A DNA stretch of 64,000 bases from JBCBSP01 sp039819095. Lineage in GTDB: Bacteria > Pseudomonadota > Alphaproteobacteria > Caulobacterales > Maricaulaceae. The stretch is taken from assembly GCA_039819095.1 (NCBI GenBank), contig JBCBSP010000005.1, forward strand, positions 1 through 64,000. Direction: 5' to 3'. Positions 53,525 to 62,481 of this stretch are shown here, in pieces. The notes beneath the pieces were generated by a model. The model was not told the DNA's origin. It was given only the letters and a program-made list of their open reading frames with translations, and did no database searches. The first letter of the stretch is position 1. Each line of letters opens with the position of its first letter. The position numbers and the translations under genes were made by a program.

Positions 53525-54055
53525 TTAATGGCAGAGTTTGAAATCCACGCCATGCCAGCGCGGGTCGTCTTCGACGCCTATGGCGGTGAAGTCCCGTCTC
53601 CAGGCGACCCAGGCGCGTTCCGGGTTGGCGCGATATTCGCGTTGGTGCAATCGCAGCAAAGGGCCATCGGGCCCATCGCCTAAAAAGAAAGTGTCGCGAA
53701 AGATCGTGAAGGGTTCCGCGCCGTCTCCAGAGTTGAGAATATAGCGCAGGCTCAGTCGCACCTGGGCTTCCGCCATCGTCTCGTCTGCTTCATCTGTGAT
53801 GACATCACGGCCAATGATGACGCCGCTCGACACCACCTCTCCATCCCTGAAGACGGTCAGGTTCTCGTCCGCATTAATACGCAGAACAGCGGCGAGGTTC
53901 TGACACCCAGCGCCGCCGTCAAACCCCCAGTCGGCTGCGCCGCTCAGCGCGCCTTCATAGTCCGGACTCGCGCACGCAATCAGACCGCTCATACAGAGCA
54001 AAGCGGCAAGGGTTGGGCGAATTGCAGAATGGGCCAGCGGGCTCACTCCCGGCAC
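53525..54055 (-). CDS. Lipoprotein with WG-GGAGC motif (paralogue of the gene at 63360)
   Basis: This 176-residue protein has a lipobox (GLIACAS, Cys28). The mature start reads ADWGFDGGAGCQN, and the same motif (LWGWGGGAGC) and overall plan occur in the lipoprotein at 63360, including a later TVFRDGEVV / EVFRNNRLM stretch and a cysteine close to the C-terminus. This gives a likely single disulfide. No function is known. The start overlaps the DUF3617-like gene by 13 nt. Confidence 0.72.
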   Translation of the reverse strand: MPGVSPLAHSAIRPTLAALLCMSGLIACASPDYEGALSGAADWGFDGGAGCQNLAAVLRINADENLTVFRDGEVVSSGVIIGRDVITDEADETMAEAQVRLSLRYILNSGDGAEPFTIFRDTFFLGDGPDGPLLRLHQREYRANPERAWVAWRRDFTAIGVEDDPRWHGVDFKLCH

Positions 54056-54501
54056 GCGCCGACATATTGTGCGGAGACCGACATATTCACGTCCAGGAGC
54101 TGCCCATTCTCCAGCGGCATCTTCAGGTCTCCATTCATCGTGAAGGCTTCATCGGAAAGCCGGTTCATCACGATGCTGCCACTGTGAAAGTCGCCGGTGC
54201 ACGTCATCGTGAATGAAACCTGGTTGCCGACCGTCTGACTGGTCTGAATCTCACAGTCTGAAGCACCGGCGAACTCGCGGCCCATGTTGGCAAGGCTCAT
54301 TGTCGCTTCTCTGGGTCCCATGCAACTTTGGTAGGTTTCGTTGAAGTCTTGGCTGCCCCCAAACCGCATCACCATATCGGCGCTCCACTGGCCCGGCCGC
54401 AGGTTGGCCGATTGGGACTCAGCCGCTTGCGCAAAACCAGCAGTCGCCACCAGCGCTGACAAAGCGCCTGCATGCAGTGTCATCATCAAAATCGTTTTCA
54501 T
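54043..54501 (-). CDS. DUF3617-like periplasmic protein
   Basis: This 152-residue protein has a signal peptide (to about residue 26). The mature part opens with LRPGQWSADMVM, continues with YQSCMGPREAT and the cysteine pair CEIQTS / TCTGDFHSG, and ends near GACRE. This is the plan of DUF3617 proteins, small periplasmic proteins of unknown role found in proteobacteria. The ATG overlaps the upstream stop by 4 nt and has GGAGG 7 nt before it. Confidence 0.78.
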   Translation of the reverse strand: MKTILMMTLHAGALSALVATAGFAQAAESQSANLRPGQWSADMVMRFGGSQDFNETYQSCMGPREATMSLANMGREFAGASDCEIQTSQTVGNQVSFTMTCTGDFHSGSIVMNRLSDEAFTMNGDLKMPLENGQLLDVNMSVSAQYVGACRE

Positions 54502-55430
54502 GGCGTGTCCTCCAGGGTTCTGCATGCGAGCGTGAAGTTCAGCGCACAGGCGCGCTCGCGATGGGCTTGCGACAGGACGGGGTCGGCGTTTGGGTTGTCG
54601 GTGAGGAGCGCCAGATCGGCCGCCATGTTGCAGACCCAGCCGCGAAAGCCTTCATCTCGATCGCAAGCGGATGCGAAATTCTCATAGGCCTCGCCGAGGC
54701 GGCCTTCTTCCGAGGCGATCTGGCCTCGGCGGAAGAAGAGGGTGTAGCAGCCGCGTTCAAAGCCGCCATTACAGGCGGTCTCAAAAAGGACCAACGCTTC
54801 GCCATGACGGTTCTCATTGTCGAAAAATCCACCCAAGGCCCAGCAGCCGCGCGCATCGCCTTGAGAGCAGGCCGTCCCCGCCAGTCGGCGCGCTGTTTCA
54901 AGGTCGTCCGGTCCGCCTATGCCCGTATACAGCTGGCCGGCCAGCCGGACACAGCCCTCACGATGTCGGCCCCGGCAAGCCGCGACAAGCGCGGCGCGCG
55001 AACCAAGCAGATCCCGCTCCCCGCCCTCAATGGAATCCAGCATGATGCCAAGCTGGGTGCAGGCGGGCGCCTGGCCTGCGTCGCAAGCTTGCGCATAGTA
55101 GGCGCGCGCGTCCGCTGGATCAGACGGCGCAGCCGCCAAAAGGCTGATTTCTTCGACTTCCATGCAGGCGATCTGAACGCCGCCGTCACACAGGGCGCTA
55201 AACCCGTCGAGCGCCTCATCGGCATGCGCATTGTCCAGCAAGACCGCTAAACGGCTGAGCGCGATGCGTGTGTCAGCGTCGTCCACGGCGAGGTCCGCCA
55301 AGCCCGCGACAAGCGCTTCAGTGTCTAGCTCCGCGATGGCTTCAGTTTGAGCAGAAGCGGGCATCGGCGCAACCAGTGCGATAATTGACAGCAGACATGC
55401 GTAAAACATGCGGCAAGCAAACGCTCTCAT
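54498..55430 (-). CDS. Cysteine-rich Sel1-like repeat protein 3 (HcpA-like)
   Basis: This secreted 310-residue protein has a signal peptide (cleaved near PMPASAQ). The mature chain holds seven cysteine pairs, six of the form C-x7-C (e.g. ACDAGQAPAC, GTACSQGDARGC) and the sixth a C-x10-C, at intervals of about 36 residues. This is the disulfide-stapled helical repeat of Helicobacter Hcp proteins (Sel1-like repeats). Such repeats bind partner proteins or peptidoglycan fragments. It is a paralogue of the two genes upstream and overlaps them by 4 nt. Confidence 0.85.
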   Translation of the reverse strand: MRAFACRMFYACLLSIIALVAPMPASAQTEAIAELDTEALVAGLADLAVDDADTRIALSRLAVLLDNAHADEALDGFSALCDGGVQIACMEVEEISLLAAAPSDPADARAYYAQACDAGQAPACTQLGIMLDSIEGGERDLLGSRAALVAACRGRHREGCVRLAGQLYTGIGGPDDLETARRLAGTACSQGDARGCWALGGFFDNENRHGEALVLFETACNGGFERGCYTLFFRRGQIASEEGRLGEAYENFASACDRDEGFRGWVCNMAADLALLTDNPNADPVLSQAHRERACALNFTLACRTLEDTP

Positions 55431-56320
55431 AGATTATCCTCCAATGCAATACAGGCGCGCCTAACACCAAGATCACAGGCACGTTGCATAAGCTGGCCGG
55501 AAATCTGCGGGTCCGCTGACGGATTTTCAGGATAGGTCGCGAACTGTGCAGCGCGATAGCAGGACAAACCTCGCGACCCCTCGTTCAGCGCGCAAGCCGC
55601 TGCATAATGCTGATAGGCATCCCCGAAGCGCTCCTCAGAGGCTGCCGCGCGGGCCTGGCGAACATATTGGGTCAGGCAAGCGCGCTCATATCCGCCCCGG
55701 CAGGCAAACATGTAGTGGATAAGCGCCTCATCGCGCTCGCCATCTCGCTCGCGCATGATGCCGTAGAAATAACAGCCCATGGGATCACCCAGGCGACAGG
55801 CCGCCGCCGTGAGCACGCCGGCGCCCTCACGATCGACGGGACCGCCAATGCCGCCGATCAGCATGTCGGCGAACCATACGCAGCCGGTTACGTCCTGACC
55901 TTCGCAGCCGGATCGGAAGGCCGCGCGTGCGCTTAACAACTCTCGCTCGCCGCCCTGGGCGGATTGCAGAAGCTCACCTAACCGGGTGCAGGCCGGGCCG
56001 ATGCGGGCCTCACAGGCTTGCCTGTAGAATTCGCGCGCCTCCACCGGATCTTCGGGCGCTTCAGCGTCAAGACGCAGCGCTTCATAGCGCAGGCAGGCCA
56101 GCTGCACGGTCGGCCCGCACCAACTCAGAAAGCCCGCGCGCGCCTCTTCGAGGCGGCCTTCCTCCACCATGCGTTCAAGCCTTGGCAAGGCGACGATGGC
56201 GGGTCGGTTGATCGTCTCAAGCGCGGCGAGACCTTCAGCCATCGCTGTGATGTCAGGTTCAGGAGCCGCGCCGGGGTCAGCTTGTAAAACCCCGATCGCG
56301 AGCATCAGCGGGACAAGCAT
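55427..56320 (-). CDS. Cysteine-rich Sel1-like repeat protein 2 (HcpA-like)
   Basis: This 297-residue protein is a paralogue of its neighbours, with an N-terminal signal peptide and seven cysteine pairs in the same order (C-x7-C five times, then C-x10-C, then a final C-x7-C directly before the C-terminus). Examples are ACEARIGPAC, GCEGQDVTGC and ACRLGDPMGC. The ATG at 56320 is preferred over a TTG at 56323; GGAGG lies 9 nt upstream. It ends with a 4-nt overlap into copy 3. Confidence 0.85.
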   Translation of the reverse strand: MLVPLMLAIGVLQADPGAAPEPDITAMAEGLAALETINRPAIVALPRLERMVEEGRLEEARAGFLSWCGPTVQLACLRYEALRLDAEAPEDPVEAREFYRQACEARIGPACTRLGELLQSAQGGERELLSARAAFRSGCEGQDVTGCVWFADMLIGGIGGPVDREGAGVLTAAACRLGDPMGCYFYGIMRERDGERDEALIHYMFACRGGYERACLTQYVRQARAAASEERFGDAYQHYAAACALNEGSRGLSCYRAAQFATYPENPSADPQISGQLMQRACDLGVRRACIALEDNL

Positions 56321-56323
56321 CAA

Positions 56324-57586
56324 TCACGGCCTCCAGGAGTTCTGCTCGAGCATGTCGCAGGCATCAGCCTGACCGAGATCGCAAGCGCGTTGGAGATGGC
56401 CTTCAATCACATCCTCTGAGATATCGACGTCCGGCCTGGAGGCGGCCTGCGCGGCGCCCATGCAAAGAAGGGCAGAATAGGCGCCGCCATCGCGTTCGCA
56501 GCCTGAGACGAAGTGAAGATAGGCCTCGATGTGACTGCCCTCGGCTTGAGCGCTTGCGCCATAGACATATTCGGCAATGGCGCAGCTTTGCTGAAAGCCC
56601 AGGCGGCATCCCCTTTCTTGAAAGGCCAGCATGTCAGCACGGCGCCCTTCACGCTCTGCGATCAGACCCAGAAAGAAGCAGCCAACGGGATCTTCGCCAT
56701 CGCACGCGATGGTTCCAACGCGTGCCGCTTCAACATAGTCCAAAGGGCCGCCGCGCCCGGAATACAATAGCTCGGCATACCCGCCGCAGGCGGCGACATG
56801 ATCGCCTTCGCAGCCCAGCCGAAACGCGGCTCGGGCGCCGACGAGGTCTTCCGGGCCGCCGCGACTCATAAATAACAACAGGCCCTGCTCGTAGCAGGCC
56901 AACGCCATGTCTTGCGCGCAGGCCGCTGCGAAATGAGCGCGCGCCAGGCTGAGAGCCTCCGGCGTGCCCTCACGCTTCTTAATGTCGCCGGCAAGATGGC
57001 AGGCCGCCTCCATTCCACCGTCACACAAGGGCGCTGCTGTGCGATAGGCGTCTTCAAAACGCTCCTCCTGGTAGGCGATGACGGTTTCGATCATTTGCTG
57101 CTCGGCAGGCGTCAAGGATGACGACCGGTCGCCCGTCGTAGCCGCTGCGACCGGTTGCGCCGTACATTCAAACGTCTCGCGGGCGAAACGCATCGCCGTG
57201 GTTGGCGGGCGCTCATACATCATCCGCCCGAACACGTTGTTCGGAAAACCCGCGTTCAGATCATCATAGAGGCTTTGGCTGAGCGCTCCGTCCCGGCTTA
57301 GGCCGCACCGACCGCGCCCGATACAGGCTGCTATCGCGTTGACGACAAAGCCATCGCGCGCGACCGCATCGCGTCCTTTATGATGCCAGGACAGGATCGC
57401 GATTGCGCGCACCTGGGCCATGAAGGCCACGAGGTCGGCGGGTTCGGCCCCAGTCTGCAATTGAACACGAAGCGACTGATAGCGCACCTCGGCCAATGCG
57501 GGATCGCTGCATACATCCGCCTGCGCTGAGCCCTGAAAGCTCAGAGTCGCGGCCAACGCGGCCAGCAGCGTTTTGATCGGATGCAT
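56324..57586 (-). CDS. Cysteine-rich Sel1-like repeat protein 1 (HcpA-like), long form
   Basis: This 420-residue protein is the longest of three tandem paralogues. After a signal peptide (ending GSAQAD) it has an extra N-terminal region of about 140 residues with its own cysteines, then seven cysteine pairs in the family order; the sixth pair is C-x11-C here. It begins a six-gene run reaching 52948, all with short gaps or overlaps. The ATG at 57586 has GGAGG 9 nt upstream; a GTG at 57592 is the alternative. A palindrome shared with two neighbouring genes lies upstream at 57646-57671. Confidence 0.85.
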   Translation of the reverse strand: MHPIKTLLAALAATLSFQGSAQADVCSDPALAEVRYQSLRVQLQTGAEPADLVAFMAQVRAIAILSWHHKGRDAVARDGFVVNAIAACIGRGRCGLSRDGALSQSLYDDLNAGFPNNVFGRMMYERPPTTAMRFARETFECTAQPVAAATTGDRSSSLTPAEQQMIETVIAYQEERFEDAYRTAAPLCDGGMEAACHLAGDIKKREGTPEALSLARAHFAAACAQDMALACYEQGLLLFMSRGGPEDLVGARAAFRLGCEGDHVAACGGYAELLYSGRGGPLDYVEAARVGTIACDGEDPVGCFFLGLIAEREGRRADMLAFQERGCRLGFQQSCAIAEYVYGASAQAEGSHIEAYLHFVSGCERDGGAYSALLCMGAAQAASRPDVDISEDVIEGHLQRACDLGQADACDMLEQNSWRP

Positions 57587-57645
57587 CGTCACTGACCTCC
57601 AGGCGAGATTCTCGTCGGCTCAACCTCACCCAACTGCGCCATCGG

Positions 57646-57671
57646 GCGCATCCCCGCAAAGGGGTATGCGC
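57646..57671. promoter_or_regulatory. Shared palindrome, site A
   Basis: GCGCATCCCC-GCAAA-GGGG-T-ATGCGC is a near-perfect inverted repeat touching the stop codon of the upstream gene. Its CCCC block begins 60-66 nt upstream of the Sel1-like protein 1 start (depending on GTG or ATG). It could act as a terminator hairpin, but it has no T-run and recurs at 58612 and 59338. Confidence 0.55.
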
Positions 57672-58556
57672 TCAGTTCTCAGTGCGACACGAGGGCAACC
57701 GACGCTCATCGCGGTTTTCACTGTCCGGCCTTACGATGTAGAGGACGGTTTCTCCGGTTTGCCGATCAATATCAGGAGACAGCAGGCGCGGACCCTCTAG
57801 GCCCATAAGCCCGTCAGGGGCCTCAAAAATGCGGTCGGACCAATGGCGCAGCTCTGTGAACTGAATGTCCGCTTCGGCTACAGCTTCGTGGACCCAACTC
57901 CTGACATCTGGATTGACCCACGCCGCGAAGACGCGGCCATCGGCCTCACCGGTCACGGCCCAAATGGTCAACTCCCCCACGGGTTCGGCGGGTAGCCAGG
58001 CCACAGGCTCGCTGAGCATCGTCTGATAGCACGTGCGGTCCCGCCAACCCGAACCAGCCCAGTTGCCGATGATGGGCGGGTTTCGGTCGGGTCGCAGCAT
58101 TTGTTGTGCAAGACTGCTCAGTGTGTCCGCGCTGGTTTCAAAGCGGCTCTCCGACAAGATCCCGGTTGTGTAAACGGGTTGCAATCGGCGGGTTGGTGAA
58201 AAAGCAAAGACGGGCCCGTCAGCGACAATTTCGTAGCGCACTTCCAGATATCCAAGGTCGGTACAAACGCCCTGGCCTTCGGTAAGGCGTTGTTTGAACA
58301 CCACCCGCTCCTCACTCGCCTCAAGGACAAACAGGTTGGCCGTACACCCCAGCTCCGGGATGGAGAAGGTCGAGGGCGAGTCTGGGTCGATCACCTCGGA
58401 GAATTGAAAACTCTTCGGCCAGCTTTGCCCATCAAACTGCAGACTGACAGAGTCAAAGCTCTTACCCGCGATGAAGGCGGGCATGGGTTCAGAGGCATGT
58501 GAAGCCGATGTGAAGATGGCGGCGCCAAGAGCGGCCATAACAAGTCTTGTGAACAT
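57672..58556 (-). CDS. Secreted protein of unknown function
   Basis: This 294-residue protein has a signal peptide (MFTRLVMAALGAAIFTSASHAS). The mature part is beta-rich with four cysteines (GCTANL, VCTDLG, TCYQTM, SCRTEN). No family was recognised. It has its own copy of the shared palindrome about 59 nt upstream of its start and is followed by the Sel1-like operon on the same strand. Confidence 0.7.
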   Translation of the reverse strand: MFTRLVMAALGAAIFTSASHASEPMPAFIAGKSFDSVSLQFDGQSWPKSFQFSEVIDPDSPSTFSIPELGCTANLFVLEASEERVVFKQRLTEGQGVCTDLGYLEVRYEIVADGPVFAFSPTRRLQPVYTTGILSESRFETSADTLSSLAQQMLRPDRNPPIIGNWAGSGWRDRTCYQTMLSEPVAWLPAEPVGELTIWAVTGEADGRVFAAWVNPDVRSWVHEAVAEADIQFTELRHWSDRIFEAPDGLMGLEGPRLLSPDIDRQTGETVLYIVRPDSENRDERRLPSCRTEN

Positions 58557-58611
58557 CTATCCCCTCCCGCCGGTGAATTAAGTCTTATTTTACCGATCTG
58601 CTTACGCTCCG

Positions 58612-58632
58612 CTTCCCCGCAAAAGGGGATGA
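58612..58632. promoter_or_regulatory. Shared palindrome, site B
   Basis: TCCCC-GCAAAA-GGGGA lies inside a stretch similar to sites A and C. It is 13-30 nt after the stop of the gene at 58646 and its CCCC block begins 59 nt upstream of the start at 58556. Downstream on the minus strand an AT-rich TAAAATAAG tract might hold a -10 element. Confidence 0.55.
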
Positions 58633-58645
58633 GCAAGGCGATCGC

Positions 58646-59281
58646 TCACTCGGTGAACGGCCCGATTAAAAAACAGGTCCTGGCCCGGCGAGCCGCATAG
58701 CGCTCCCGCAGGAGTGCTTCAGCGTTTTCAATCGCGGCGTCGCCAAAGTTCAGCTGGAGGCTGGCGTAAAGGCATTGGGCCTCATCGGCGCGGTCACAGA
58801 TCCAGATTTCAAACGTATGATCGTCGATGATGACCTGCCGCGCGAAGCTGGACGGGAAATCATCACCTCGAAAATCGACCAATAGCCCGCGTTGATAGAA
58901 GGGAACGCCGGAGATGTTCTGGCCATTCAGGGCGATACGCGCCGTCATATCCACCGATTCAATCGTGCTTCCATCAGACCGTGTCATGCTGTTGACGTTC
59001 ACCACAAAGCCAGTATTCGCCACGGTCTGCGCAGACGGGTCATACTCGTGCAGGAAGAAGACCGTGGCGGCGACGCCGTCACTCAGTGCGGCATCGGAAA
59101 GCCGGAGCCCCTGATCGACCCATGACGCATCAGGAATGTTGGCCATGATCGACAACCGGTTACGCCGCGAGGTCAGCTGGGGCCGAAGCGCATAGGCGTT
59201 TTCAGGATACTCAACTGGCGCGTTACAGCTGGGCGGGCTGGCTTGGCCCAGACTTGCGGCGAGCAGTAAAGCGGACAACAT
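58646..59281 (-). CDS. Secreted protein of unknown function
   Basis: This 211-residue protein has a short signal peptide (MLSALLLAASLGQAS) followed by a mature part with four cysteines (SCNAP, ICDRAD, QCLYASL, TCFLIG). No family was recognised. It is divergent from the CHAT-domain lipoprotein gene, and a copy of the shared palindrome lies 60 nt upstream of its start, between the two genes. Confidence 0.7.
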   Translation of the reverse strand: MLSALLLAASLGQASPPSCNAPVEYPENAYALRPQLTSRRNRLSIMANIPDASWVDQGLRLSDAALSDGVAATVFFLHEYDPSAQTVANTGFVVNVNSMTRSDGSTIESVDMTARIALNGQNISGVPFYQRGLLVDFRGDDFPSSFARQVIIDDHTFEIWICDRADEAQCLYASLQLNFGDAAIENAEALLRERYAARRARTCFLIGPFTE

Positions 59282-59337
59282 GGGCGGCCTCGATCAATGA
59301 TTGGCCTCGCCTTTGTGCTTGCCCGCATCCATGGACG

Positions 59338-59357
59338 CATCCCCTAAAAGGGTGATG
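59338..59357. promoter_or_regulatory. Shared palindrome, site C
   Basis: CATCCCC-TAAAA-GGG-TGATG resembles sites A and B. It lies in the divergent region, with its CCCC block 60 nt upstream of the minus-strand gene at 59281 and about 100 nt upstream of the CHAT gene. No gene on either strand ends just before it, so a terminator role is not expected here. Confidence 0.5.
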
Positions 59358-59458
59358 ACCGCGTGCTTGCACCGGGGGAGGCTGCGGCCTGGAAAATTGT
59401 GCTCGAAGCCTTGATCAGGCTGGCTCGCAGGGCCTTACTTCCAACAGGGGGGATCGCC

Positions 59459-62278
59459 ATGTTTCGACTCATCATTGCTGTGATCAGCGTATGTTTTTGG
59501 GCAGCGGCCTGCATGTCCGACGCGTCCCGTGAGGTGAGCATTCCGCCCGACGCCGCCGCCGAGATCGAAGCGCTGCGCGAAGCGGCCGACGCCATTGACG
59601 GATCGGCTGACCCTCAAGCCTCCATCGATGCCTGGATTGCAGCCCGCGACAAGGCGGCTGAATACTATCCTGAAGGCCATCCCGAAATCGCAGCGCTGAC
59701 GCTGGAAACCACACTGGGGCACTTCTTTCTGGGCGATCTGGATCAGGCGGTGGCGATTACTGAATCGGTGATTCCGATTCTGCGCGGCGGCGGCGAGCCG
59801 CATCTCGACGCCTTGGCCGACGCCTACAATGCGCTTGTCGTGTTTCGCCAGTATCAGGGCCGGTTCGAGGACGCCTACCCGGTCGCGCGCGACCTGCTGG
59901 ATTTGCGCCGGTTCGAATACGACGGCGTGCGTAACTCAGAACTCGCCGCCGCCTACTCCAACATGGCGAATTTGGAGTTCGAGTTCGGCAATGTGACCGA
60001 GGCGATTGATCTGATCGCCGAAGCGGTGTCCATCACCGAAGATCTGGAGACCATCCCGCCGAACGCGGCGCCCTATTATGGCAATCAGGTTGTCTATCTG
60101 CTCGCAGCGGGCTGGACAGAGCGAGCGCTCGACGCCAGTCGCCTGGCCGCTGAACGTCACCAGCAAATCCTGCCGCCGGGTCATCCCTATCAGGCGCAGA
60201 ACCTGACCAATCTGGCCAACCTGCTGCTTGAAACAGGCCGTCCGTCCGAGGCTGAAGCCATTGCCCGCCGCGCGGTGGATATCGCCGCAGAAGGATTCGG
60301 CCGCGACAATCATCAGTCGCTCTATTACTTGAAAGTGCTGGCCGACACGCTCAAAGCGCAAGGCCGGTATGGGCCTGCCGAAACGCTTTATGCGGCCAGT
60401 GCTGAAGGTCTTACAAAGGCGCTGGGGCCAGAGGCCGATCGCACCCTGCAAGCGGCTGAAAACCTGGCCTTGCTGCGGCTGGATATCCGCGAAGATGCCG
60501 ACGCGCTGCAAACCCTGCGCGATATCCAGGAGCGTCGACGTGAGTCTTTACCTGAGCTGCATCGCGAACGGTTGGGTGGAGCGTGGCGGTTGGCCCAGCG
60601 TGAATTGGCCGCGGGCAATCTGGATGCGGCCCGTGCGCTCGCCGAAGAGGCAAGCCGCGCTGAAGCACAGCTGTACGATGCGACCGACCCCCGTCGTCTG
60701 TCTTCGGGGGCGTTCAGCACGGCTCTGACGGCCATCGGTGGTGATCGCGAGGCGATCGAGCGCGGGATCGCACTCAACACTCAAGCCCGACGCAACGAAG
60801 TGGTGTTTTCAGCCGGTGGCACGTCCACTTTCCTGGATCGTGAAGCCCATGACATGACAGCCGGATGGCTGCTCGAAGCCGCCTTGGCGCACAATGATGT
60901 GGAAACGGCCCTGCTCGCGGCTCAACAGCTTCAAAGCGCAACGACGCGCCAGGCCGTTGCCCGCGCGCTGGAGCGCGACGCACTCGCTGACCCTGCTGAG
61001 CGGTCCCGATTAAGGGCCTGGCAGGACCAGGTGCTGCGCCGCCAACAGCTCTTCTTTGAATACGCCAGCGCAGTGCGGTCCGGCGCCGAACGACTTGATG
61101 CTGATCGCATTGATGAGCTGCGCGAAGATATCGCTATCGTGGAGCGGTCCTTCCAGAGCAGAGACCGAGCCACCACAGTAGCGGCGGCACGGCCCACATT
61201 GGCGCAACTGCAGAGCCATCTTGGCGAAGACGAAGCGCTTGTGCTTCTCGTGGATAGCCCGCTGCGCCCGGTGCGGATCATCGTGACCCGCGAAAGCGCA
61301 GATGCGCATGGCCTCGAGGTTTCGTCACAAACCCTGCAAGTTGATGTGGATCAGTTGCGTTCAACGCTCGATCCACAAAGGTTGAACCGGGCGTTTGATG
61401 ATGAGACAGCTCAGCGCCTTTTCCGCATCCTGTTCGATGATGACACCTTGCGCCTTTTGGACGGTCGCGACCGGCTTCTGGTCGCAGCGAGCGGACCGCT
61501 CAGTGCGCTTCCGTTGCATGTGCTCAAGCGCTCTGATGAAAGCTGGCTGATGGAGCGGTTTGCGGTGGTGACACTGCCATCGACTGTGATACTGGCGCAG
61601 GCTCCGCCCGACGACACCCGCCCCATCGACGACATCGTTTTGATTGGCGCTCCCGCAGGCATGGACGCCATAGGTGAGAGCGCCGTGCGCTCCGGCGAGC
61701 CCGCGCAAAGCCTTGCGGCCCTTCCCGCACTCGCGTTTGCCGAGACGGAATTGCGGGCGCTCGCCGAAGCCCTGCCTTCGCAAAGCTCTGTGTTGCTAAC
61801 CGGGCCAGACGCCACCAAGGGCCGACTGATCGAAGCCCTCACCGAAAATACCGATATGCTGGCCTTCGCCACACATGGGCTGGTGTCCGGCGAGTTTCAC
61901 GGCGTTTCCGAACCCAGCCTTTTACTGACGCCACAAGACGGTGATGAGGGCCTTTTGTCTCTGACCGAGGTGACGGGGCTATCGCTCAATGGCCAATGGG
62001 TTGTCCTGTCGGCGTGTAATACCGCAGCCGGGGCTCAAGCCAGCGGCGATGGTCTGACCGGGCTTGTCAGCGCTTTTCTTTACGCCGGAGCTGATCGCGT
62101 GCTGGCAACCCACTGGCCGGTGCGCGATGACATGGCTGCGACGCTGACAACCGCCACGCTTTTGGGCACTGAAAATGACCCGGCAGAAAACCTGCAAACG
62201 GCGATGCAAGGCCTCGCTGCGAACCCTGATACCGCGCATCCCGCCTTGTGGTCTCCGATGATTTACGTGGGGCGTTAA
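59459..62278 (+). CDS. TPR-CHAT lipoprotein (caspase-like peptidase)
   Basis: This 939-residue protein has a lipoprotein signal (lipobox AAAC, Cys18), an N-terminal tetratricopeptide-repeat region (about 30-400), a helical middle and a C-terminal CHAT domain (about 640-935). CHAT proteins are caspase-HetF-type cysteine peptidases; the catalytic dyad is H806 (FATHGLVSGEF) and C853 (LSACNTAAG), with the family phrases LSALPLHVL and VLATHWPV. The lipobox places it outside the cytoplasm, unlike most known CHAT systems. The ATG at 59459 is preferred (GGGGGGA 6 nt upstream); the frame is open from 59363. No gasdermin or other known CHAT target is seen. Its neighbours are small secreted proteins of unknown role. 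Confidence 0.9.
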   Translation: MFRLIIAVISVCFWAAACMSDASREVSIPPDAAAEIEALREAADAIDGSADPQASIDAWIAARDKAAEYYPEGHPEIAALTLETTLGHFFLGDLDQAVAITESVIPILRGGGEPHLDALADAYNALVVFRQYQGRFEDAYPVARDLLDLRRFEYDGVRNSELAAAYSNMANLEFEFGNVTEAIDLIAEAVSITEDLETIPPNAAPYYGNQVVYLLAAGWTERALDASRLAAERHQQILPPGHPYQAQNLTNLANLLLETGRPSEAEAIARRAVDIAAEGFGRDNHQSLYYLKVLADTLKAQGRYGPAETLYAASAEGLTKALGPEADRTLQAAENLALLRLDIREDADALQTLRDIQERRRESLPELHRERLGGAWRLAQRELAAGNLDAARALAEEASRAEAQLYDATDPRRLSSGAFSTALTAIGGDREAIERGIALNTQARRNEVVFSAGGTSTFLDREAHDMTAGWLLEAALAHNDVETALLAAQQLQSATTRQAVARALERDALADPAERSRLRAWQDQVLRRQQLFFEYASAVRSGAERLDADRIDELREDIAIVERSFQSRDRATTVAAARPTLAQLQSHLGEDEALVLLVDSPLRPVRIIVTRESADAHGLEVSSQTLQVDVDQLRSTLDPQRLNRAFDDETAQRLFRILFDDDTLRLLDGRDRLLVAASGPLSALPLHVLKRSDESWLMERFAVVTLPSTVILAQAPPDDTRPIDDIVLIGAPAGMDAIGESAVRSGEPAQSLAALPALAFAETELRALAEALPSQSSVLLTGPDATKGRLIEALTENTDMLAFATHGLVSGEFHGVSEPSLLLTPQDGDEGLLSLTEVTGLSLNGQWVVLSACNTAAGAQASGDGLTGLVSAFLYAGADRVLATHWPVRDDMAATLTTATLLGTENDPAENLQTAMQGLAANPDTAHPALWSPMIYVGR

Positions 62279-62481
62279 AGCAGGCTGAGCCGATTGACGC
62301 TTTTGGGCCGGCGCCAGGGTAGCCATTCGGCCTTCCGTAGAAGCAGCGCGTGTCGATCAAGGACGTGAAGACCGTTTTCTAACACTCTTTGTAATTCGAC
62401 TCGCCTGACCCTTAAGCTCATCGTTTCTACACTTGGTGATCGCAATACGGTCAACACCGCGAGCGCGTCGAAGGTGGAACT

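Noticed and set aside
59459..62278. Bacterial gasdermin or CRISPR-linked CHAT defence system
   Set aside because: No gasdermin-like partner, Cas gene or effector is next to the CHAT gene, and the lipobox argues against a cytoplasmic defence role.
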